Source: Oscillospiraceae bacterium
Lineage (GTDB): Bacteria > Bacillota > Clostridia > Oscillospirales > Oscillospiraceae
NCBI GenBank assembly: GCA_017430455.1
Contig: JAFRMX010000023.1
Span: forward strand, 62,001-126,000
Direction of reading: 5' to 3'
Length of the DNA: 64,000 nt
Part shown: positions 7,898-16,582 of the stretch, in pieces
Layout of the letters: every line of letters starts with the position of its first letter
Numbering within the stretch: position 1 is the stretch's first letter
The notes under the pieces: generated by a model
Told to the model about the DNA's origin: nothing
The model's input: the letters and a program-made list of their open reading frames with translations, nothing else
Databases searched by the model: none
Translations under genes and position numbers: made by a program

Positions 7898-8563
7898 ATG
7901 CAGAAACAAAGACTTGAAAAGATCTTAAAATATATAACTGAAGATGCCCCCGTTGCAGACATCGGTACTGACCACGGATATATTCCGATAAGACTGGCCG
8001 GAAGCGGCTTTGTTTCCGAACTCTATGCCTGCGATATAAACAGCGGGCCGCTTGATAATGCCCGCAGAAACGCTTTGGAAGCCGGCTGTGAAAAGAAAAT
8101 AAAGTTTGTTTTAAGCGACGGTTTTGAAAAACTCGATCTCTCCAGTATCAGGTATCTGATACTCGCCGGCATGGGAGGGGAGAGCTGCTGCGGCATTATG
8201 GACAGGGCCGAGAAGAAGATAACGGAGGACAATATATTCATCTTCCAGCCCGCTACAAAGCCCGAAGTGCTCCGATACTGGCTTCTGTACAATTCATATG
8301 AGATCCTGGCGGAGGATTATGTGAAAGAAAACGGAAAGCTGTATCAGATCATTGTCGCGAAGCTCGGTGAGCCTCAGAAATACACGCTCTCGGAGATGTA
8401 TACCGGAACCGCGTTCGGAAATGAGCTCTATCCGGAGATACTGGAGCACTTCGAGGACATGTTTTCGAAGATCCTGTGCAGCTCCGATGAGAGCCGAAAC
8501 CCCGATCATAAAGTAATTCAGATAATGTACGATGAGCTCAAGGAAGGTATGAAAAATGGTTAG
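7898..8563 (+). CDS. trmK: tRNA (adenine22-N1)-methyltransferase TrmK
   Basis: TrmK methylates N1 of A22 in the D-stem/loop of some tRNAs using S-adenosylmethionine. The 221-residue protein has the Rossmann SAM motif VADIGTDHGYIPI, an acidic YACDIN ligand segment, the AGMGGE motif typical of the family, and FQP..KPEVLR in the C-terminal part. It overlaps the Nif3-like gene by 8 bases, the same trmK-nif3 order seen in many Bacillota. Confidence 0.9.
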   Translation: MQKQRLEKILKYITEDAPVADIGTDHGYIPIRLAGSGFVSELYACDINSGPLDNARRNALEAGCEKKIKFVLSDGFEKLDLSSIRYLILAGMGGESCCGIMDRAEKKITEDNIFIFQPATKPEVLRYWLLYNSYEILAEDYVKENGKLYQIIVAKLGEPQKYTLSEMYTGTAFGNELYPEILEHFEDMFSKILCSSDESRNPDHKVIQIMYDELKEGMKNG

Positions 8564-9338
8564 AGCCTCTGATATATACAGATACATGTGCGAGCTTGCT
8601 CCCATGGAACTTAAGATGGATTTTGACAATCCCGGATTTCTCGTCGGAGACAAAAACCGGGAGATATCGAAATGCCTTGTTTCGCTCGATATCACCTCGG
8701 ATGTCATAAAAGAAGCCGCAGAAAAGGGTTGCGACCTTATCGTTTCGCATCACCCGGTCATCTGGTATGAGATGAAGTCTCTGTGCACGGACGATATGCA
8801 GGCAAAGAGAGTCATCGGGCTCATCAAAAACGGGATCTCAGCCATCTGCATGCATACTAATCTCGATATCGCGAACGGCGGGGTAAACGATGTACTGTGC
8901 GACAGACTGGGACTTGTTAACAGGGATGTGTTCATTCCTTCCGAAGGCTTTGAAAATACAGGCCTCGGCAGGATAGGCGAGTATGAAAGAGAGTATGGGA
9001 TCACAGATTTCCTCGAGCTCGTCAAAGCGGCGCTCGGCGCTAAATGCCTCGAATACTACGCCTGCAGGAATGTCAAAAAAGTCGCGCTCGTCGGAGGCTC
9101 GGCTGCCGAGTTTATCTCTGACGCGTTTAATGCCGGCGCCGACACATTTATCACTTCCGATATCAAATACCATGACTTCCAGCTTGCAAAAGAACTCGGA
9201 ATTAATCTTATTGACGCGGGACATTTCAATACTGAAAATCCTGTCGTCTTTACGCTGTATAAAAAGCTTTCGGACAAGTTTCCCGATGTTGAGTTTTACG
9301 TCTCGGAGAGCAACAGCAGCGTCACAAGCTTTTACTGA
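8556..9338 (+). CDS. Nif3-like dinuclear metal centre protein
   Basis: Members of this family (YqfO/YbgI, DUF34) form hexamers with a di-metal site; their physiological reaction is unsettled. The metal ligands are visible: the HH pair in IVSHHPVIW, His in CMHTNLDIA, and His/Glu in DAGHFNTENPV near the C-terminus. At 260 residues it is the short form lacking the PII-like insert. It is coupled to trmK by an 8-base overlap, and radA starts 18 bases downstream. Confidence 0.88.
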   Translation: MVRASDIYRYMCELAPMELKMDFDNPGFLVGDKNREISKCLVSLDITSDVIKEAAEKGCDLIVSHHPVIWYEMKSLCTDDMQAKRVIGLIKNGISAICMHTNLDIANGGVNDVLCDRLGLVNRDVFIPSEGFENTGLGRIGEYEREYGITDFLELVKAALGAKCLEYYACRNVKKVALVGGSAAEFISDAFNAGADTFITSDIKYHDFQLAKELGINLIDAGHFNTENPVVFTLYKKLSDKFPDVEFYVSESNSSVTSFY

Positions 9339-9356
9339 TTCGAAGGAGTACGGATA

Positions 9357-10718
9357 ATGAAACAGAAAACGGTCTTCTGCTGCTCGGACTGCGGTTTTGA
9401 GACTCCGAACTGGGGCGGGCGCTGCCCGTCATGCGGAGCCTGGAATACTCTGGTTGAAGTCAAGACCGAAAAGACTTCTTCCAGAAGGAGCTCTGACTAT
9501 AAACCCAGAGCTGCAGCCAAAAGCTCGAAACTCCTTTCGGAGATCGGCGGGGAAGAGGAGCTGAGATTTAAGACGGATATTCCGGAGTTCGACAGAGTCC
9601 TCGGAGGCGGTGCAGTAAAAGGCTCCGTAATTCTGGTCGGAGGAGCTCCGGGAATAGGCAAATCAACGCTGCTTCTTCAGATGTGCGGATGTGTCTCACG
9701 TTATAACAGCGTGCTCTATGTATCCGGCGAAGAGAGCGAGAGACAGCTCAAGATGAGGGCTGACAGGCTCGGTATAGACGGCAGCAATATCAGTATATAT
9801 ACCGGAACGGATGTAGACAGGATAATAAGCACATTCGACGAGGTCTCTCCGGAGATAGTCGTTATAGACTCTATCCAGACGGTATACGACAGCGAGGTCA
9901 GTTCCGCTGCAGGCTCTCCCGCGCAGATAAGAGAGTCGACTCTGAAGCTCATCAGATACTCCAAGGACAATTCGGTCACCATTTTTATAGTAGGTCACAT
10001 TACAAAAGAAGGGACCATTGCGGGGCCGAAAATACTCGAGCATATGGTCGACTGTGTTCTCTATTTCGAAGGGGAGAGAAACACCTCTTTCAGGATACTT
10101 CGGGCAGTAAAGAACAGATTCGGTTCAACCAATGAGATAGGCGTGTTCGAGATGCTGGAAAAAGGCCTTGAGAGCGTCGAAAATCCCTCTGAGATGCTTC
10201 TCTCGGGCAGGCCGGCAGATTCTTCAGGAACCTGTGTAGCGTGTATAGTGGAAGGCACGAGACCTATAATGGCCGAGATCCAGGCTCTTGTCTCCAAAGC
10301 CCCCTACAATCCCTCCAGAAGGATGAACGGTATAGATTACAACAGAGCTTCGATGCTGATCGCCGTACTGGATAAAAGGGGAAATCTGCCTGTCTCCGGT
10401 TGTGACGTCTATATAAATGTCATCGGAGGACTCTCTCTAGACGATCCGGCTGCCGATCTGTCAACAGTTCTGGCGATTGCCTCGAGCTATAAGGACGAAC
10501 CTGTAGATTCCACTCTTGCAGCGCTTGGTGAGGTCGGCCTCTCCGGAGAGATCAGGAATATCTCAAATCTCGACCAGCGCCTGGGAGAGATCAGAAGGCT
10601 CGGTTTTAAGAAGTGCATTATCCCTAAACACTCGAAGATCAATGTCTCAGCCTTTGAAGGCCTTGAGATCGTAAGGGCCGGAACGCTCAGAGAAGCTCTG
10701 AGAGCCGCGTCTCTATGA
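9357..10718 (+). CDS. radA: DNA repair protein RadA (Sms)
   Basis: RadA promotes branch migration of recombination intermediates. The 453-residue protein has the N-terminal zinc finger (CCSDCGFETPNWGGRCPSCG), a RecA-like ATPase core with Walker A GGAPGIGKST, the RadA-specific KNRFGSTNEIG motif and a C-terminal Lon-protease-like domain without the protease dyad (LPVSGCDVYINVIGGL.LDDPAADL). It shares four bases with the following hypothetical gene. With ruvCAB upstream, the window holds two branch-migration systems. Confidence 0.95.
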   Translation: MKQKTVFCCSDCGFETPNWGGRCPSCGAWNTLVEVKTEKTSSRRSSDYKPRAAAKSSKLLSEIGGEEELRFKTDIPEFDRVLGGGAVKGSVILVGGAPGIGKSTLLLQMCGCVSRYNSVLYVSGEESERQLKMRADRLGIDGSNISIYTGTDVDRIISTFDEVSPEIVVIDSIQTVYDSEVSSAAGSPAQIRESTLKLIRYSKDNSVTIFIVGHITKEGTIAGPKILEHMVDCVLYFEGERNTSFRILRAVKNRFGSTNEIGVFEMLEKGLESVENPSEMLLSGRPADSSGTCVACIVEGTRPIMAEIQALVSKAPYNPSRRMNGIDYNRASMLIAVLDKRGNLPVSGCDVYINVIGGLSLDDPAADLSTVLAIASSYKDEPVDSTLAALGEVGLSGEIRNISNLDQRLGEIRRLGFKKCIIPKHSKINVSAFEGLEIVRAGTLREALRAASL

Positions 10719-11422
10719 AGCACGCTATAATCGGGGAGAGGTACTCTCAGTACCCCGGGAAAGCATTGGCAGAGCTGGGTTTTGAGCTCATTTTACTGCC
10801 GGATAACGCCCTTCTGGACAAAAGAACCGCCTCTCATCCTGACATGTCCGTTCTGAAGATAAGCTTCGATACCGTTTATCTTTCGGAGTATTACAGAGCT
10901 ACGGACTTTGAAAAAAAGCTTAAAGAGTATTTTACCGATATCAGATATCCAGAAGGAAAACAGGGAAGTGCTTATCCTTCCGATTCACTTTTAAACGTCA
11001 GTATTGTCGGGAAACACTTTATTTATAATCCCGTGTCCGCGGACAAAAAGCTTGTAAACGATCTGAGTGCTTTGTCATATACCGGAATTCCCGTCAGACA
11101 GGGCTATACGAACTGCTCGGTCCGCGCCGTTTCAGACAATGCTCTTATAACCTCGGATCCTTCGATATACAAAGCCTGCCTTTCAGAAGGTCTTGATGTT
11201 CTTTATATCGATAAGCCGATCGCCAGTCTGGAGGGATTCGATTACGGATTTATTGGCGGTTCTTCGATAAGATTATCGGATACGGATATCGCTTTCACAG
11301 GTCAGATAACCGACAAGGAAATCAGAGACAAAACAGACGATTTTCTGAAGAAATACTGCAAAAACGCGGTATATTTAACTGAAAAAGTTCTTTTTGATAT
11401 AGGTTCGGCAATAGTATTTTAA
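10715..11422 (+). CDS. Hypothetical protein coupled to radA
   Basis: A 235-residue protein with no confident family assignment; a DUF6873-type protein is possible from memory. The N-terminus alternates short strands and helices (ILLPDNALLDKR.....HPDMSVLKI) and the C-terminal half contains GFDYGFIGGSSIRLSD and DIAFTGQI, suggesting an alpha/beta fold. It has no signal peptide or transmembrane segment. It overlaps radA by an ATGA, so it is translated with it. A shared terminator separates it from the convergent recombinase gene. Confidence 0.6.
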   Translation: MKHAIIGERYSQYPGKALAELGFELILLPDNALLDKRTASHPDMSVLKISFDTVYLSEYYRATDFEKKLKEYFTDIRYPEGKQGSAYPSDSLLNVSIVGKHFIYNPVSADKKLVNDLSALSYTGIPVRQGYTNCSVRAVSDNALITSDPSIYKACLSEGLDVLYIDKPIASLEGFDYGFIGGSSIRLSDTDIAFTGQITDKEIRDKTDDFLKKYCKNAVYLTEKVLFDIGSAIVF

Positions 11423-11424
11423 AA

Positions 11425-11450
11425 GCTCCGGAAATCTCCGGAGCTTTAAT
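11425..11450. terminator. Bidirectional terminator between the radA unit and the recombinase gene
   Basis: The stem GCTCCGGA / TCCGGAGC (11425-11432 with 11437-11444) with a 4-base loop is flanked by AAA on one side and TTTAATTAT on the other. It lies between two convergent genes and can serve both strands. Confidence 0.75.
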
Positions 11451-12447
11451 TATCCTGATTTTCTTCTTTTTTCCGTCTTCCGATCGGGTTTGCCATAGCC
11501 GCTTCATGAAGTGAGGCGTTATCGAGGTGGGTATAGATCTGTGTAGTATTGAGGTTGCTGTGCCCGAGGACCTCCTGGAGAGCTCTCGTATCAACGCCGT
11601 TTTTGAGCATCAGAGTCGCCGCGGTATGCCTCAGTTTGTGGGGGGAGTATCGCGAAGCGTCCAGACCTGCCTCCAGAAGCTTTTTATCGAGCATCTGCTC
11701 AATGCCTCTGGCTCCGAAACGCCCGTTTTTATTGCTTATAAACAGAGCATTTTTGTCTTTTTCCGATATCTTTCCGTTGTCTCTAACCATCAGATAGTCG
11801 TCCAGAGCCTCACGGCAGCCGTCAGCGAAGTAGACAACTCTTTCTTTATTGCCTTTACCGAGGACTCTGACATGGTCCTCATACACATCAGTGAGGTTTA
11901 AGCCAACAAGCTCCGATATACGAAGGCCGCATGACATAAAAAGCATTAAGATCGCGTAATCACGCTCAGCGTTCTTGCCTTGACAAGTATTTAACAATCT
12001 TTCACATTCAGACTCCTCGAGGTATTTGGGAAGCGATTTCTGCTTTTTGGGCATATCAAGCTCAAGCGTGATGTTCTTATCGAGAAGATGACGTTTGGCG
12101 GAGAGATAATTATAGAATGATTTGATCGATGAAGTTCTGCGGCATCTGGAAGCGGCGGAGAGTGAATTGTTCGAATTGAGATTCTCCGGAGAGAAACTCT
12201 GATAACGGTACATTTCTTCGATCTTGATCGATTTGATGAAGTCCAGATCGACGTCAGTTATATCTATCGAGTCGAAGGGCGTATCAGCCGGAACAAGATG
12301 ACGTTTTCTTTTAATGAAACGAAACAGTATCTTAAGATCGGTATAATATGCAGCGACAGTTTTATCGCTGTGACCGCGTACAGTTGAATGGTATTCGAGA
12401 AATTCCATCAGAATATCGGGAGCATCGTATATTTCATCTATATTCAT
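11446..12447 (-). CDS. Xer-type tyrosine recombinase
   Basis: This 333-residue site-specific recombinase has an N-terminal SAM-like core-binding domain and a C-terminal catalytic domain. The catalytic residues are all present: Arg in CGLRISEL, Lys in LGKGNKER, HxxR in HKLRHTAA, His in LGHSNLNT and the nucleophile Tyr in TQIYTHL. It is longer than XerC/XerD (about 300 residues) because of an insert with SFSPENLNSNNS in the N-terminal domain. The gene stands alone with its own promoter and shows no phage context. A dif-like inverted repeat just upstream (12503-12530) suggests chromosome-dimer resolution, but an ordinary integrase role cannot be excluded. Confidence 0.85.
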   Translation of the reverse strand: MNIDEIYDAPDILMEFLEYHSTVRGHSDKTVAAYYTDLKILFRFIKRKRHLVPADTPFDSIDITDVDLDFIKSIKIEEMYRYQSFSPENLNSNNSLSAASRCRRTSSIKSFYNYLSAKRHLLDKNITLELDMPKKQKSLPKYLEESECERLLNTCQGKNAERDYAILMLFMSCGLRISELVGLNLTDVYEDHVRVLGKGNKERVVYFADGCREALDDYLMVRDNGKISEKDKNALFISNKNGRFGARGIEQMLDKKLLEAGLDASRYSPHKLRHTAATLMLKNGVDTRALQEVLGHSNLNTTQIYTHLDNASLHEAAMANPIGRRKKEENQDN

Positions 12448-12468
12448 GTAAACACCGCCTTTGGATAC

Positions 12469-12497
12469 ATTATATCACAGCTCACCTTTTATTACAA
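12469..12497 (-). promoter_or_regulatory. Promoter of the Xer-type recombinase
   Basis: On the minus strand, TTGTAA (12497-12492) and a perfect TATAAT (12474-12469) are separated by 17 bases, about 20 bases before the ATG. The dif-like inverted repeat ends 6 bases upstream of the -35. Confidence 0.65.
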
Positions 12498-12502
12498 TAA
12501 TA

Positions 12503-12530
12503 ATCTCGTTAAATTGATATTATGCGAGAT
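12503..12530. other. Candidate dif-like recombination site
   Basis: A 28-base inverted repeat has the 11-6-11 layout of dif sites. The left arm is ATCTCGTTAAA, the spacer TTGATA, and the right arm reads ATCTCGCATAA on the other strand. The arms match at 8 of 11 positions. The CGCATAA end equals the inner part of the E. coli XerC arm (GGTGCGCATAA, from memory). The second arm resembles the XerD arm only poorly. It sits about 55 bases upstream of the Xer gene, the arrangement known for difSL and xerS. It could instead be a regulator site for the adjacent promoter. Confidence 0.4.
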
Positions 12531-12548
12531 TGTGTGAGTATTAATAAA

Positions 12549-12573
12549 GGAGCCCGGAATAAGACCGGACTCC
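12549..12573 (-). terminator. Terminator of the P-type-ATPase-like gene
   Basis: The imperfect stem GGAG-C-CCGG / CCGG-A-CTCC (12549-12557 with 12565-12573), read on the minus strand, is followed by TTTATTAAT. It lies directly after the stop of the gene at 12589. Confidence 0.65.
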
Positions 12574-12588
12574 TCTTCTCTGTTGATA

Positions 12589-14250
12589 TCACATATTTAC
12601 GAGCTTATCGGTATTGGTAACTCTCACCGCAAGAAGCATCGAAGCAAGGCCGGCGATCATATCTATGAACGCTGTGAGCCATATATTCGTTGCTCCGAGC
12701 ATCGTGAGCATTATCAGTATCGCTTTTACCGCCATTACTATCAGAGCGTTATTCGATATCACCTTATCCATTCTCTTGGAGATATTGAATGAAAGCGGGA
12801 AATTTGCTACGCAGTCAGGATACAAAATAGCATCCGCGTCATTCCCCTGTCTTCTGACAGCTATATCGATATCAGCCGGGCTGTGCGATTCGACTCCTGT
12901 AGCGAATATGTATCCGAGATAATCCTTCGGATAGCTCTCCTTCTGCTCAGTGAGATATTTGAGCTTCTGCTCGCCGCTGTAATCGGCATAGACCTCATCG
13001 GCGTCTATTCTGCTGCCGAACTCATTCGCGCTCTCTTCGACGTCATCCGAAAATACGATCGTCTTGTTAACGCCCGCTGCTTTGAGCTCTTTTACAAGCG
13101 ATATCGCGGTCTCATAGGTCTCATCGGTCAGATAGGCGCAGCCGATATATCTGCCGTTTATCGTCATATAATAGATATTGTCGTTCCCTGTCTGAGCAAA
13201 AGGAAGCTCGATTCCCTGGGATACGAAATACTCTTTTCTCGCAATAACGACATTCGCGCCGCCTACGACAGCCTTCGCGCCGTATCCGGAGATCTCCTCG
13301 CTCTCGCTGATAAGTGAAAGCTGATACTCGTTGCTGTATGCCTCCCCTATCGCTTTCGCGAACGGAAGATTGCAGTTGTAAACGGCGTGAGCGGCGAAAT
13401 TCATGAATGTGTCATTGTCGGTAACGCTGCTCTTGATCGCTATCAGCTGAGGATACTGTGAGGCCAGAACCCCCGGTTTGTCAATGGCTGCGGATCTGAT
13501 CTTCTTTACATTGTTGAGGCTTACGGCGTTTCTGAACAGAATGCCGAATCTTGAGGCTGTTCCGATAGCCAATGAACTGACCAGCGGTGAGGAAACCACA
13601 ATATAGAGCGGAGCGCAGACGACCATCATGGTAATAGCCCTGTGGATAGATGTACGGAAGCTCATGCTTGATATGACAGGCAATACGATCGCGTAAAGCA
13701 CCGCGAAAGCAAGCGCTATCTTCAGAACAAAGGACGAACTGCTCTCGAGCATCTCGGGAAGATCGTATGAAAGAGCTCCCTCCTGCTCCACGATCGAATT
13801 GACCTTGCTGACCGTATCCGAATCCTGCATGGCAGCGAGATCGAGAGTATCGGTCTTTGTTCTCTTTGAGATGTATCCGATCAGTATTCCCGACAGATGG
13901 TAGAAGATAGTCAGAGCGACGCCCTCGGCTCCGTATCCGATCGCGAATGAAACCAGAAGGACAAAGATCACTATGACCTCATACGCGAGATAATCTCTGC
14001 TCATGATCTTCTCGTAGGCTTTGAGGCAGATGTCATAGCCGCAGATAACAGCCGCTATGATCAGGATTATAAAGCTTGCGATGCCTGAAAGCTTTGATAC
14101 CTGGTTGGTTATCAGAAGCAGCGCCGAGACGATTATTCTGATGTAGAGCGCGTATTTGCTGTTTGCGAAGGCCGGGAGTTTTATCTGCTTTTTCTCTTCA
14201 GATACATTCTCTTTTTTTATGGGTTTCTTTTCATTTTTAAATCCGCTCAT
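12589..14250 (-). CDS. P-type-ATPase-like membrane protein with degenerate catalytic motifs
   Basis: This 553-residue protein follows the outline of P1B heavy-metal ATPases but lacks their chemistry. Hydrophobic helices occupy about residues 35-125 and 173-225 with a VCAPLY segment at 211-216, where metal pumps have CPC or CPx. At residues 257-261 DKPGV replaces the phosphorylation motif DKTGT. In the N-domain, LPFAKAI replaces HPLAxAI although a GYGAKAVVGG segment remains. Residues 451-458 read TGVESHSP where GDGxNDAP is expected. The actuator domain with TGES is reduced to about 50 residues without that motif. The last two helices and the W..AFIDM segment are kept. Ion pumping is therefore unlikely; a regulatory or structural role is inference. 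It lies downstream of fba on the same strand. Confidence 0.75.
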   Translation of the reverse strand: MSGFKNEKKPIKKENVSEEKKQIKLPAFANSKYALYIRIIVSALLLITNQVSKLSGIASFIILIIAAVICGYDICLKAYEKIMSRDYLAYEVIVIFVLLVSFAIGYGAEGVALTIFYHLSGILIGYISKRTKTDTLDLAAMQDSDTVSKVNSIVEQEGALSYDLPEMLESSSSFVLKIALAFAVLYAIVLPVISSMSFRTSIHRAITMMVVCAPLYIVVSSPLVSSLAIGTASRFGILFRNAVSLNNVKKIRSAAIDKPGVLASQYPQLIAIKSSVTDNDTFMNFAAHAVYNCNLPFAKAIGEAYSNEYQLSLISESEEISGYGAKAVVGGANVVIARKEYFVSQGIELPFAQTGNDNIYYMTINGRYIGCAYLTDETYETAISLVKELKAAGVNKTIVFSDDVEESANEFGSRIDADEVYADYSGEQKLKYLTEQKESYPKDYLGYIFATGVESHSPADIDIAVRRQGNDADAILYPDCVANFPLSFNISKRMDKVISNNALIVMAVKAILIMLTMLGATNIWLTAFIDMIAGLASMLLAVRVTNTDKLVNM

Positions 14251-14291
14251 GGTGAATTCCCCCCTATGATAAGATAAAAAATGCTTCTGGA

Positions 14292-15227
14292 TTATGCCTT
14301 TCCGTCGCAGCCGAGAACGTCGGTGATCTTGTGCATGACCATTGCCTTTATAGCGGCTCTTGCCGGCTTCAGGTACTGTCTCGGGTCGAAATCTGCGGGA
14401 TGCTCGTTGAAGTACTTGCGAATGGTCGCTGTCATAGCAAGACGCAGGTCGGAGTCTATATTGATCTTGCAGACTGCCATGGAAGCTGCCTTGCGGAGCT
14501 GATCCTCGGGAACTCCGATAGCGCCGGGCATATTTCCGCCGTTTTCATTGATCTCTTTTACGAATTCCTGAGGAACCGAGGAGGAGCCGTGCAGGACTAT
14601 CGGGAATCCGGGAAGTCTGCCTGCCACATCTTCGAGAATGTCGAATCTGAGCTGGGGCTTTGTGCCGGGTTTGAATTTGTATGCGCCGTGGGATGTTCCG
14701 ATAGCGATCGCCAGAGAGTCGCAGTTCGTTCTCTCTACGAATTCCTGGACATCGCTTGCTCTTGTGTAGGAGCTCTCCTCCGCGGAAACATTGACCTCGT
14801 CCTCGATTCCTGCCAGTGTACCGAGCTCGGCCTCGACGACAACGCCGTGGTCATGCGCGTACTCGACGACCTGTCTGGTCAGAGCAATGTTCTCTTCGAA
14901 GGGCTTCGAGGAGGCGTCGATCATAACGGAAGTGAATCCGCCGTCGATGCAGGATTTGCAGAGTTCGAATGTATCGCCGTGGTCGAGATGCAGGCAGATA
15001 GGAAGACCTGTCTCCTCTATCGCGGCTTCGACCAGTTTCATGAGATATGTGTGATTTGCATATGCTCTTGCGCCCTTGGATACCTGGAGTATCAGTGGAG
15101 CGTTGAGTTCAGCGGCAGCCTCAGTGATGCCCTGGACTATCTCCATGTTGTTAACGTTGAAAGCGCCGATCGCGTAGCCTCCGTTGTAGGCTTTTGCAAA
15201 CATTTCTTTGGTGTTTACGAGTGGCAT
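14292..15227 (-). CDS. fba: Class II fructose-1,6-bisphosphate aldolase
   Basis: A zinc-dependent aldolase that splits or forms fructose-1,6-bisphosphate in glycolysis and gluconeogenesis. The 311-residue protein shows the zinc and substrate residues: LHLDHGDTFELC, VEAELGTLAG, GTSHGAYKFKPG and VLHGSSSVP. It is close to the FbaA/GatY type with the YTRASDVQEFVERT segment. The ATG has an AAGGAG site. It is divergent from pfp, which makes the same product from the other side, and their promoters overlap. Confidence 0.95.
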   Translation of the reverse strand: MPLVNTKEMFAKAYNGGYAIGAFNVNNMEIVQGITEAAAELNAPLILQVSKGARAYANHTYLMKLVEAAIEETGLPICLHLDHGDTFELCKSCIDGGFTSVMIDASSKPFEENIALTRQVVEYAHDHGVVVEAELGTLAGIEDEVNVSAEESSYTRASDVQEFVERTNCDSLAIAIGTSHGAYKFKPGTKPQLRFDILEDVAGRLPGFPIVLHGSSSVPQEFVKEINENGGNMPGAIGVPEDQLRKAASMAVCKINIDSDLRLAMTATIRKYFNEHPADFDPRQYLKPARAAIKAMVMHKITDVLGCDGKA

Positions 15228-15262
15228 AAAAAAACTCCTTTACATTATAAAAATTCTTATGT

Positions 15263-15291
15263 ATTATATCGCGAAAGTGTGCTATAATCAA
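15263..15291 (-). promoter_or_regulatory. fba promoter, interlocked with the pfp promoter
   Basis: On the minus strand TTGATT (15291-15286) and a perfect TATAAT (15268-15263) are 17 bases apart. The -35 shares bases with the -10 of the divergent pfp promoter, so both cannot be occupied at once. Confidence 0.65.
15280..15288 (+). promoter_or_regulatory. pfp extended -10 promoter
   Basis: The plus strand has TGC-TATAAT at 15280-15288, a perfect extended -10. No good -35 is seen 17 bases upstream; that stretch is the -10 of the fba promoter on the other strand. The leader before the TTG start is about 33 bases. Confidence 0.6.
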
Positions 15292-15327
15292 CAAGCTTTA
15301 CAAAAAATAATTGGAGGTAAACCTGAT

Positions 15328-16569
15328 TTGAGCAAGGAATTAATAGGCGCTGCCATATTCGGACAGTCCGGCGGACCCACTGCAGTTATCAACGCAAGCG
15401 CGTACGGAGTTATCAAAACGGCGCTTGAATCACCCAATATCACAAAAGTCTACGGAGCTGCCCACGGCATAAAGGGCGTTCTTCAGGATAAGCTCTACGT
15501 CATGGACGAAGAGGATCCGAAAGAGCTTGAGCTTCTGCTTCACACTCCCTCTTCGGAACTCGGTTCCTGCCGTTACAAAATGGCCGATCCCGAAGACGAC
15601 GATACAGATTACAAGAGGATCCTGGAGATCTTCCAAAAATACAATGTCCGTTACTTCTTCTACAACGGCGGCAATGACTCTATGGACACCTGCAACAAGA
15701 TATCCAGATTCATGGCCAAGTCCGGCTGGGAGTGCAGAGTCATGGGCGTTCCCAAGACTATAGACAACGACCTTTTCGGAACAGACCACTGCCCCGGATT
15801 CGCGAGCGCTGCCAAATATATCGCCACCTCCTGCATGGAGATAAGCAAGGACGCCAGAGTTTACGACACAGGTATGGTCACAGTCATTGAGATCATGGGC
15901 AGACACGCGGGCTGGCTCGCTGCCTCCTCTGCTCTCGCGACCTACTACGGCTCGGGCCCGGACCTCATCTACCTCCCCGAGACGAACTTCGATATGGATG
16001 AGTTCTTCGCAGAAGTCGACAACCAGTACAACAAGGATCACCAGGTCCTTATCGCGGTCTCCGAAGGCATCCACTACGCTGACGGCACATTCGTCTCCGA
16101 AGCGAAGACCTCCGCGACAGACGGATTCGGCCACGCGCAGCTCGGCGGGCTTGCTGTAAGGCTCGCGGACGAGATCAAGCACAGGATCGGCGTCAAGGTC
16201 AGAGGAATAGAGCTCAGCCTTCTCCAGAGATGCGCTTCCCACTCCGCTTCCCAGACCGATATAGACGAGGCCTTCAACGCGGGCAAGATCGCTGTCGAGA
16301 GCGCTGTAAACGGTGAGACCGGAAAGATGGTCGCTTTCGAAAGAGACATGAGCTCCGGCTCCTACGTCTGCAAGTACAATCTCCTGCCTCTCGAGGCTGT
16401 CGCCAACTACGAGAAGAAGGTTCCCATCGAATGGATCAAGGAAGACGGCACAGGCATGAAACAGGAATTCATCGACTACGTGCTTCCTCTCATCCAGGGC
16501 GAGCCTGAGATCCCGCGTGAGTATTCTCTCCCCAGATACGCGCATCTCAAGAAAGTTCTCGCGAAATAA
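15328..16569 (+). CDS. pfp: PPi-dependent 6-phosphofructokinase
   Basis: This enzyme interconverts fructose-6-phosphate and fructose-1,6-bisphosphate using pyrophosphate. In 413 residues it has the N-terminal GQSGGPTAVINAS loop, the GGNDSMDT substrate motif and the PKTIDND motif. The Lys of PKTIDND, where ATP enzymes have Gly, points to pyrophosphate rather than ATP. The MGRHAGWLA segment binds sugar phosphate. I start it at TTG 15328, ten bases after a GGAGG site; a longer frame from 15208 would run into fba and its promoter. A strong terminator follows. Confidence 0.92.
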   Translation: MSKELIGAAIFGQSGGPTAVINASAYGVIKTALESPNITKVYGAAHGIKGVLQDKLYVMDEEDPKELELLLHTPSSELGSCRYKMADPEDDDTDYKRILEIFQKYNVRYFFYNGGNDSMDTCNKISRFMAKSGWECRVMGVPKTIDNDLFGTDHCPGFASAAKYIATSCMEISKDARVYDTGMVTVIEIMGRHAGWLAASSALATYYGSGPDLIYLPETNFDMDEFFAEVDNQYNKDHQVLIAVSEGIHYADGTFVSEAKTSATDGFGHAQLGGLAVRLADEIKHRIGVKVRGIELSLLQRCASHSASQTDIDEAFNAGKIAVESAVNGETGKMVAFERDMSSGSYVCKYNLLPLEAVANYEKKVPIEWIKEDGTGMKQEFIDYVLPLIQGEPEIPREYSLPRYAHLKKVLAK

Positions 16570-16582
16570 GACGAATACAATA

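Noticed and set aside
11446..12447. Tyrosine recombinase as integrase of a genomic island or prophage
   Set aside because: The neighbours are housekeeping genes on both sides, there is no tRNA or att duplication nearby, and the flanking composition does not change.
15208..15327. Upstream extension of the phosphofructokinase frame
   Set aside because: It overlaps the start of fba and the promoters of both genes; the TTG at 15328 has the ribosome-binding site and the family N-terminus.
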